Of a DNA stretch of 15,736 nucleotides, positions 1-5,782 are shown piece by piece. Each line of letters begins with the position of its first letter. The first letter of the stretch is position 1. The stretch is from an uncultured Helicobacter sp. (GTDB taxonomy: Bacteria; Campylobacterota; Campylobacteria; Campylobacterales; Helicobacteraceae). The notes beneath the pieces are model-generated. The model saw only the letters and a program-made list of their open reading frames with translations. It was not told where the DNA came from and did not search any database. The position numbers and the translations under genes were made by a program. The stretch is from assembly GCA_944326445.1 (NCBI GenBank), contig CALVDZ010000020.1:1-15736 (forward strand), given 5' to 3'.

Positions 1-7
1 GAGCTAA

Positions 8-15
8 CTCCTTTT
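8..15 (-). promoter_or_regulatory. Strong Shine-Dalgarno at the left window edge
   Basis: Read on the minus strand, these bases are AAAAGGAG, followed by only seven bases (TTAGCTC) before the window ends. That is the spacing expected for a start codon just outside the window, so another minus-strand gene probably begins immediately to the left. It would be the next gene after the poly-G ORF. This is an inference, because the start codon itself is not visible. Confidence 0.4.
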
Positions 16-36
16 ACGCTCATTTGCAAAACAAGC

Positions 37-93
37 AAATCTTACGCACAAAGCGTAGCTTCTTTAGTAATCCTAGGATTGTGCGTAAGATTT
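37..93. repeat. 15-bp perfect inverted repeat with 27-nt spacer
   Basis: The arms are 37-51 (AAATCTTACGCACAA) and 79-93 (its exact reverse complement). The spacer itself ends in the palindrome AATCCTAGGATT, which runs into the second arm (69-80). The structure lies downstream of the minus-strand operon, where a terminator could sit. Neither side has a clear run of T, so it is a poor intrinsic terminator. It could also be part of a dispersed repeat. Confidence 0.6.
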
Positions 94-213
94 AAATGTT
101 GTGCAAGGCGAGGCGAAGGAGCTACCTTAGCGGTAGTGACTGAAGCTGAGCTGAAGCACTCATTTAAAGGTTGCGTGCAAGCCGAATTTCCAAAATCACC
201 AAAAGTATCAAAT

Positions 214-414
214 TTAGAAGCTTCTAATCGCCCCCCCCCCAAATGCGTTTATAAGCCCATCACACCCACTCCTACACTCATAGATCCCCTCCCCGCATAC
301 AAGAATCGTCGTGCTTGGATACACTTCCACTTCTTGGGCGATCTCCCCCGCTGCCCTCGCTTTTTCAAATGTCGTGGTTTTGGATAGCAGCCATCTATAA
401 ACAAACCCTAGCAT
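214..414 (-). CDS. Small ORF interrupted by a G10 tract, probable phase-variable gene
   Basis: I do not recognise this protein. The ATG at 414 follows a strong Shine-Dalgarno (AAGGAG, five bases away) that overlaps the TAA stop of the metallophosphoesterase gene, so translation is probably coupled to it. The first 56 or so residues read normally up to a run of ten G encoding Gly residues. With ten G the protein ends after 66 residues (last residues AIRSF). With nine G the frame joins a downstream open frame that stops at 42, giving 123 residues. With eleven G it stops almost at once. There is no signal peptide or clear membrane segment. The downstream part is rich in Ser, Thr, Ala and Asn and may be repeat-derived, so the ORF could also be a decayed gene end. 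Confidence 0.5.
   Translation of the reverse strand: MLGFVYRWLLSKTTTFEKARAAGEIAQEVEVYPSTTILVCGEGIYECRSGCDGLINAFGGGAIRSF
231..240. repeat. Homopolymer tract C10 (G10 on the coding strand)
   Basis: Ten consecutive C on the plus strand lie inside the short minus-strand ORF that starts at 414. Tracts of this type in Campylobacterota are established sites of slipped-strand mispairing. The change of reading frame it would cause is described under the ORF. Confidence 0.85.
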
Positions 415-423
415 AGCAACTCC

Positions 424-1626
424 TTATCGTGATTTGGGCGTGAGCGTAAAATGCGTGATTTCATTGAAGCTACCCACGCGCATAGGTGCTCCCCAATACC
501 CCGTGCCTTGGCTGATATACACATATCCGCCCATAGGCAGTGAATCTAAGCCCTTGGTATAGGGCTGCTGGAGTGGCACGAGCAGCGAAAAGGGGAATAT
601 CTGCCCGCCGTGTGTGTGCCCGCTAAGCACGAGGGAGAGATGAGCTGTGAGCTCTGGCTCGGAATTATGGATAGATTCTAGCTCATAGATAACCTTTGGC
701 TGATGAGAGAGGAATATCATAGGGCTTGGCGTGCTAGCTTTAGCCTTTAGCAGGCTCTGACGCACATCGGGCTTTAAATCGTGGTGCAAAAACGCCTCGC
801 GCACGCCCACGAGATCAGCAATGCCCACTATGCGTATATCCGCGCCCTCGTGCGTGAGCACATCGGCATCATTGAGCAGCACCTTAAAGCCCATCGTGCG
901 CAAATGCTCGAGGATATGGCGCGCGTCGTGGAAATACTCGTGATTGCCTAGCACATAATACACGCCATAGCGCGCTTTTAGGTGTGCGAGTTCATCGACT
1001 GCCTCGCGCACGAGCTCTAGGGGCGAATCCACGATATCGCCTGTTAAAAAAATCACATCGGGATTGAGCGCGTTGGTGCGCTCTACGATATCGCGCACGC
1101 GAGTGGATTCTATCAAGCCCCCGATATGTATGTCGCTAAGCTGCACGATTTCAAGCGGTGCGCTAAGCCCATCGATTGCTAGTTGTGTGTGCGTGATTTG
1201 GGGCTTTTGCACGCCTATGAAAGTCCCATACGCTACCATTGCCACTCCCGCAAACCCCGCTATACGCTTGAGAGTGAATCTAGCGCGTGTGCGCGTGTGC
1301 TTGTGCCTAATGCTTAATAGAGCGAGTGAGCAGAGTTGATAGCATAGCGTAACCACCAAAAAGCTAAGTGCCACGCCCATACATATAGAAAGTAGGAGGT
1401 AGAGGCTCTGACTTGGCGGGGCTTTGTGGAGGAAAGAAAAATATGCGGCACTGCCTAGGAAGTTTAGCCACACAAGCACGAGCCAAAACCTCCTAAAAAG
1501 CGCGGTGGTGGCAAAGGATTTAAGCAGTGCCTTATAGATATAGATATGAATGAGCGCAAACACGCAAGTGGCGAGCAAGGGGAAAAACATATGCTGCATT
1601 TGGAAAATACTAAGCGGGGCTTCCAT
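424..1626 (-). CDS. Membrane-anchored metallophosphoesterase (YaeI/YkuE type)
   Basis: This is a calcineurin-like metallophosphoesterase with a dinuclear metal site; the natural substrate is unknown. Counting from the chosen ATG it has about 400 residues. Roughly four hydrophobic segments (about 13-35, 46-66, 75-104, 122-138) precede a catalytic domain with the full motif set: SDIHIGG (D165, H167), TGDIVD (around 197), GNHE (227-230), LSHQP, and SGHTHGGQ near the C terminus. The domain therefore probably faces away from the cytoplasm or sits at the membrane. The frame can be extended to a GTG at 1701, but the ATG at 1626 has AAGGA five bases upstream and directly precedes the first membrane segment, so I prefer it. 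It is the fifth gene of the fbp-metG operon. Related family members act on lipid-linked phosphates; that role is not shown here. Confidence 0.88.
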   Translation of the reverse strand: MEAPLSIFQMQHMFFPLLATCVFALIHIYIYKALLKSFATTALFRRFWLVLVWLNFLGSAAYFSFLHKAPPSQSLYLLLSICMGVALSFLVVTLCYQLCSLALLSIRHKHTRTRARFTLKRIAGFAGVAMVAYGTFIGVQKPQITHTQLAIDGLSAPLEIVQLSDIHIGGLIESTRVRDIVERTNALNPDVIFLTGDIVDSPLELVREAVDELAHLKARYGVYYVLGNHEYFHDARHILEHLRTMGFKVLLNDADVLTHEGADIRIVGIADLVGVREAFLHHDLKPDVRQSLLKAKASTPSPMIFLSHQPKVIYELESIHNSEPELTAHLSLVLSGHTHGGQIFPFSLLVPLQQPYTKGLDSLPMGGYVYISQGTGYWGAPMRVGSFNEITHFTLTPKSR

Positions 1627-1734
1627 AGGCTTCCTTAGATATGGGATAGTGGGCGGCATTGTAGTATAACTTGGCTTAAACTCATACGCCCCGCCTCCCA
1701 CGCACCAACCTCGCGCAACGCCCTTGTGAGAGGC

Positions 1735-2502
1735 TCACACAAAGCCCTTGCGCCCCTTTTTGCTAAAGTCGATGAGGTTTTGGGCAGATTCTATGCTCTT
1801 TGGCAGGCACATCATCGCGATTTTAAAGACTTCTAGCGCGGTGAGCGCGTCGGCATAGGCGCGGTGCAGGGCGGAGGTATTGATCCCTAAAAAGGTGTTT
1901 AAAAACCCTAGTGCGTAGCGCGGAGAGAGGATCGTCTTGCGTGCTAGATCGAGCGTGCAGAGCCTAGGCAGGAGCATAGGCGGAATGCAATAGCGCGTAA
2001 AAGATTCATTAAGGAAGGTAAAGTCAAAACTCACATTATGCGCTACAAACACACTCCCGCGCACAAAGTTTCTAAATCTAGTGAGAATCTCTTGGGGTTG
2101 TGGGGCTTTTAGGAGATCTTGGGTGCGTATGCCCGTGAGCGCGGTAATTTCGCTTGGGACATAGGAGGTGAAAATGAGGCTCTCAAAGCGATCGATAATC
2201 TTGCCATTTTGGTATTTGAGTGCGCCGATTTCTATCACATCGTGCTCGCTTGCCTTCCCGCCCGTCGTCTCGATATCAACAAAACAAAACACCGCCTCTT
2301 GCAGTGGCAAACTCGCGGTGCTAAGCGTGAGCGTATCGCCATCTTGGTGCAGAGGGAAGTCATAGAGTCTGAGGAGCTCTAGGCGTGTGGCGGTATCGGT
2401 GTATGCCTCCTCCTCGCCCACATCACGCCAAAATCGCTCAAAAGATTCCAAACTCATAGAATCTTGGCTAAGTCGTTGCAAAAGTTGCGTGTAGGCTTTC
2501 AT
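1735..2502 (-). CDS. dnaQ: DnaQ-type 3'-5' exonuclease (DNA polymerase III epsilon-like)
   Basis: This 255-residue protein is a DEDDh exonuclease. The Exo I motif FVDIETTGG carries D76 and E78. Exo II is VFVAHNVSFDF with D160. Exo III is HRAYADAL with H213 and D218, so the catalytic set is complete. About 70 N-terminal residues precede the exonuclease fold and have no motif I recognise. The family includes the proofreading subunit of the replicative polymerase and stand-alone nucleases; Campylobacterota genomes can have more than one member, so assignment to the polymerase is likely but not proven. The ATG follows the metG stop with no spacer (TAA then ATG), which points to translational coupling. 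Confidence 0.85.
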   Translation of the reverse strand: MKAYTQLLQRLSQDSMSLESFERFWRDVGEEEAYTDTATRLELLRLYDFPLHQDGDTLTLSTASLPLQEAVFCFVDIETTGGKASEHDVIEIGALKYQNGKIIDRFESLIFTSYVPSEITALTGIRTQDLLKAPQPQEILTRFRNFVRGSVFVAHNVSFDFTFLNESFTRYCIPPMLLPRLCTLDLARKTILSPRYALGFLNTFLGINTSALHRAYADALTALEVFKIAMMCLPKSIESAQNLIDFSKKGRKGFV

Positions 2503-4524
2503 TTATGAGATCTTGCTGCCTGCCTTTTTGGGCACACTGAGTAGGCTTAGCCCCTCATCATCGTGCGCGCTTAGGATCATTCCCTCGCTCACAAGCCCCA
2601 TAAGCTTGGCGGGCTTGAGATTAGCCACCACGCACACTTGCCTGCCCACAAGCTCGCTTGGCTCGTAGTATTTGGCGATACCAGAGAGGATTTGTCGCGG
2701 CTTGGATTCGCCCAAGTCGATGAGAAATCTTAGGAGCTTTTCGCTCTTTGGCACTCTCTCACATTCTAGCACCACACCCACGCGCAAATCAAGCTTTTTA
2801 AAATCCTCTATACCCACGAGCTCCACAAGCTCGGGAGTGGAGTTAGATTCAGAACTTGATTGAGTATTTTGGGCTTTGGGCGTGGAGGTTTGGGGGCTCG
2901 TAGGTGCGGAGGTGTGCGCTTTAGGCGCGCTAGATTCTTTAGAATCCTTAGAATCTAGTGAGGGCTCGGGCATTAGCGGAGATTCTATACGGGGGAAAAG
3001 CGGGGCGGTGGGCGTGAGTGTGGCGAATTGCAAAAGGGCGTTTTGTGAGACATAGCGACTAAAGCTCTGCGTATCTATGCTAGAGCCTAGCGCGGCGGCG
3101 ATAGCGATGGCGGTTTTTGGCATTATGGGGTAGAGACACAGCGCGGTTTTTAGCAACACATTGCCCACAAGCATCAGCAGGGCGAGGGTTTGCTCACTCT
3201 GTGCTTGTTTCATCATTTTCCAGGGCTCATAGGTGCTAATGGCACCATTGCCAAGCCTCAAAAGCCCCCAAAGCTCCTCAAGCGCAGTGTGTGGCTGCAT
3301 ATCGCTCATCGCAGATTCAAACCGCTCTAATATGGGCGCGATTTTTGCCACTTCTTGTGGATAAAACTGCTCTATCTGTGTGCTAGAAAGCTTGCAATCA
3401 AAGTATTTTTGCGCCATACCAATGAGGCGGTTTAGGAGATTGCCAATATCATTGCTAAGATCGGAGTTGATACGCTCAATTAACGCCCTTTGGCTAAAGT
3501 CGCCATCTTGCCCAAAGGGCACTTCACGCAGCAAAAAATACCGAAACGCTTCTATGCCATAGCTTTGGGCGACTTCTTTGGGATTTACCACATTGCCGAT
3601 ACTTTTGCTCATTTTCACGCCATCGCGAGTCCACCAGCCGTGCGCGTAGATCTTGCGCGGTAGTGGCAGCTCTAGGCTCATCAAAAACGCAGGCCAATAC
3701 ACCGCGTGAAAGCGCAAAATGTCTTTGCCCACGATATGCGTGGTATCCTGCCACAGATCCATACGCAGCGCGCCCTCATAGCCTATCGCGCTAAGGTAGC
3801 TCATCAGCGCATCAAGCCACACATACAGGATATGCTTAGGCGCGCCCTCACTGCCCTCATTATCTGCATTCTCTATGCCCTCAGGCAGCGGCACACCCCA
3901 GCTAAAGCCCGTGCGCGTGATAGAGAGATCCACTAGCCCAGATTCTACAAAGCGAATGACTTCATTGCGCTTGTGTCTAGGCGCGATCACATCGGGGCAT
4001 TGCTCATACCATTGCAGGAGGGCGTCTTGGTATTTTGAGAGAGCAAAAAAATAGCTCTCTTCTTTAATAGTCGTCGTTATCTTGCCACAATCGGGGCATT
4101 TTTGCTCCACCACTTGGTGCTTAGTAAAATGGCTCTCACACGAGATACAATACCACCCCTCATACATACCCTTATAAATATCCCCTTTTTGGAACATTTT
4201 CTTAAAGGCAGCCTGCGCGCTTTGGCAGTGCGCAGAATCTGTGGTGCGGATAAAGTAGTCAAAGTCGATACCAAACTCCTCCCAAAGCGTGCGAAAATGC
4301 GCACTGATAGAATCCGCATAGGCTTGTGGGCTTTGGTTGTGGGCTTTGGCGGATTGCTCGATTTTTTGTCCGTGCTCATCGGTGCCGGTGAGCAAAAACA
4401 CCTCCTGTCCGCGAATCTGTCGGTATTTTTTGAGCATATCGCAAACGATAGTCGTGTAGGCGTGCCCGATATGTGGGATATCATTGACATAATAAATTGG
4501 CGAAGTGATATAGCTTTTAGTCAT
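2503..4524 (-). CDS. metG: Methionyl-tRNA synthetase
   Basis: This class I synthetase charges tRNA-Met in the cytoplasm. HIGH is at residues 18-21, the zinc knuckle uses C126, C129, C143 and C146, and KMSKS is at 305-309. The C-terminal part (about 570-673) is an EMAP/Trbp111-like tRNA-binding domain (LDLRVGVV, ILSGIAKYY, NLKPAKLMG). At 673 residues it is rather long, mainly because of a low-complexity linker at about 515-566 rich in Ser, Thr, Pro and Ala. The DNA for that linker contains an inverted pair of the AGATTCT motif. The ATG has AAAGGA five bases upstream. The gene lies 24 bases after the small Cys-motif gene and abuts the exonuclease gene. Confidence 0.97.
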   Translation of the reverse strand: MTKSYITSPIYYVNDIPHIGHAYTTIVCDMLKKYRQIRGQEVFLLTGTDEHGQKIEQSAKAHNQSPQAYADSISAHFRTLWEEFGIDFDYFIRTTDSAHCQSAQAAFKKMFQKGDIYKGMYEGWYCISCESHFTKHQVVEQKCPDCGKITTTIKEESYFFALSKYQDALLQWYEQCPDVIAPRHKRNEVIRFVESGLVDLSITRTGFSWGVPLPEGIENADNEGSEGAPKHILYVWLDALMSYLSAIGYEGALRMDLWQDTTHIVGKDILRFHAVYWPAFLMSLELPLPRKIYAHGWWTRDGVKMSKSIGNVVNPKEVAQSYGIEAFRYFLLREVPFGQDGDFSQRALIERINSDLSNDIGNLLNRLIGMAQKYFDCKLSSTQIEQFYPQEVAKIAPILERFESAMSDMQPHTALEELWGLLRLGNGAISTYEPWKMMKQAQSEQTLALLMLVGNVLLKTALCLYPIMPKTAIAIAAALGSSIDTQSFSRYVSQNALLQFATLTPTAPLFPRIESPLMPEPSLDSKDSKESSAPKAHTSAPTSPQTSTPKAQNTQSSSESNSTPELVELVGIEDFKKLDLRVGVVLECERVPKSEKLLRFLIDLGESKPRQILSGIAKYYEPSELVGRQVCVVANLKPAKLMGLVSEGMILSAHDDEGLSLLSVPKKAGSKIS

Positions 4525-4548
4525 ACAAATCCTTTAGTTGCAAATCTT

Positions 4549-4740
4549 TTAGTTAAAGTCAAAACTGCCCTCTTGCCCCTTGTTCATACTCTCATACACG
4601 GCTTTTACATAGGCTTTGCGCACTTCACATTCAAGGAAAGATTCACAGGGCATACACGAGCTAAGATTATGGGAGGTTTGGCATTCTTGGAGTTTTTGGC
4701 TCTGGGTTTGGAGCTTTTGGGCAAAGACATCTTCTTGCAT
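4549..4740 (-). CDS. Small conserved Cys-motif protein between fbp and metG
   Basis: This is a 63-residue soluble protein. After a Gln-rich N terminus comes a cluster of four cysteines spaced C-x9-C-x2-C-x5-C, then a helix-like stretch ending in YESMNKGQEGSFDF. I recall similar short proteins with the same MNKG ending at this place in Campylobacter, between fbp and metG, so it is a real conserved gene of unknown function. The cysteine spacing would allow metal or Fe-S binding, which is inference. The start is well marked: AAGGA overlaps the fbp stop and lies five bases before the ATG. Confidence 0.8.
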   Translation of the reverse strand: MQEDVFAQKLQTQSQKLQECQTSHNLSSCMPCESFLECEVRKAYVKAVYESMNKGQEGSFDFN

Positions 4741-4748
4741 AGCATTCC

Positions 4749-5621
4749 TTATGCGTTTTTATCTAGGCTATAAGCGCGCCTAACTTGTGCGATCTCCTCA
4801 CTGCTCCCAAAAAAGCAGGGCGTGGTATCGTGGATATGCTCTACGCTAAGATCTAAAAGTCGCTTTGTGCCATCGATCGCCTCGCCCCCTGCGCACTCAT
4901 ACACAAAGGCAAAGGGGAAGACTTCAAAGAGCTTGCGGAGCTTGCCCTCTGGTGCGTCTTGCGTCGCAGGATAGCTAAAGAGCCCCCCGCCTTTGATAAG
5001 AATCTGATGGAGATCGGGCACCATACCGCCCGAGTAGCGCAGTCTGTAACCCTGCGCAAAGAGCGACTCCACAAGGGCTTTGTGCCGCCCTGCCCAATGC
5101 TGCTGCGTCCCACCGGGCGCGTTTATCTTGCCTTTTGTCTTAAGGCGCAGTGTGCCAAGCAAATGCCACGCGCCCTCGTAGTAGCGCCAATGCTCCACTT
5201 GCTTATGCGCTAGGACTATCTCTAGCCGCGCTCCATACACGATATAGCCACTAGCCACAAGCGCGCGAGATTCTAGCACCCCATCATAGATCCCAAAAAT
5301 CGTGCCAATGCTTAGATTGCTATCCACAAGTGAGGAGCCATCGAGCGGATCGTATGCCACGATCAAGCGCGCGCTAGATTCTGCAGAATCCCCACCATAC
5401 ACCACCTCTTGTTTTTCCTCACTGCACACGCCCTTGACACAAGCAAGTGCTAGCAGTCGCTCCTCGATGAGCTTATCGGCTTGCACATCGACTTGTAGTT
5501 GCGTATCGCCGCTAGAGTTTTGGGAGGCAAGGTAGCTAGTCGAGGGGTTTTTCAGGAGGGTATCGATCATAATCGCACAGGTTTTAAAAGTCTCAAACAC
5601 GAGGGATATGGGCTCGCTCAT
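4749..5621 (-). CDS. fbp: Class I fructose-1,6-bisphosphatase
   Basis: The enzyme hydrolyses fructose-1,6-bisphosphate to fructose-6-phosphate, the committed step of gluconeogenesis. That is important in Helicobacter and Campylobacter, which rely little on sugars. It is 290 residues from the ATG at 5621. Metal-binding features are visible: SEEK at about 67-70 and AYDPLDGSSLVDSNLS starting near residue 89 (D91, D94). RYSGGMVPDLHQ and the C-terminal ECAGGEAIDG are also typical. The usual SSNID is SSLVD here, a mild variation. An in-frame GTG lies directly before the ATG, but AAGGA seven bases from the ATG favours the ATG. It is the first gene of the minus-strand operon. Confidence 0.95.
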   Translation of the reverse strand: MSEPISLVFETFKTCAIMIDTLLKNPSTSYLASQNSSGDTQLQVDVQADKLIEERLLALACVKGVCSEEKQEVVYGGDSAESSARLIVAYDPLDGSSLVDSNLSIGTIFGIYDGVLESRALVASGYIVYGARLEIVLAHKQVEHWRYYEGAWHLLGTLRLKTKGKINAPGGTQQHWAGRHKALVESLFAQGYRLRYSGGMVPDLHQILIKGGGLFSYPATQDAPEGKLRKLFEVFPFAFVYECAGGEAIDGTKRLLDLSVEHIHDTTPCFFGSSEEIAQVRRAYSLDKNA

Positions 5622-5652
5622 CACACAATCCTTACAAATTAAAAAGTGCGAG

Positions 5653-5661
5653 ATTCTAACA
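5653..5661 (-). promoter_or_regulatory. Candidate extended -10 promoter for the fbp operon
   Basis: Read on the minus strand this is TGTTAGAAT, an extended -10 box (TGnTAGAAT). It would place the transcript start about 25 bases before the fbp ATG. No convincing -35 box is seen, which is common in Helicobacter. The caveat is that it contains the abundant GATTCTA motif. Confidence 0.4.
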
Positions 5662-5688
5662 CGCTAAAGCTTAAAAGTTTGGCGTGTT
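5658..5688. promoter_or_regulatory. Imperfect palindrome over the fbp promoter, possible operator
   Basis: The arms AACACGC (5658-5664) and GCGTGTT (5682-5688) are perfect reverse complements. A T/G mismatch then allows three more pairs (AAA/TTT) towards the centre. The element covers the upstream edge of the proposed fbp -10 box, where a repressor could block the polymerase. Which protein would bind is unknown. Confidence 0.3.
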
Positions 5689-5744
5689 TTGTGCGTATGG
5701 AATGTGTGGGCTTAGGCAAAATTATGCAGTTCTTATGCAAGTTT

Positions 5745-5753
5745 TGTTACAAT
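5745..5753 (+). promoter_or_regulatory. Candidate extended -10 promoter for ileS
   Basis: TGTTACAAT is an extended -10 box (TGnTACAAT) about 30 bases before the ileS start codon. No clear -35 box is seen. It has the same TGTTAnAAT shape as the fbp and glmU candidates. Confidence 0.5.
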
Positions 5754-5782
5754 GGAGGGCATTTTGACACACGAGGTATGAG

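Noticed and set aside
1627..1701. GTG start 25 codons upstream for the metallophosphoesterase
   Set aside because: No good ribosome site; the ATG at 1626 has AAGGA at the right distance and begins just before the first membrane segment.
4102..4773. 223-codon open frame on the plus strand opposite metG and the small Cys gene
   Set aside because: It lies antisense to metG with its conserved zinc and HIGH motifs, crosses three real genes, and has no recognisable domain; GC-rich composition easily leaves such frames open.
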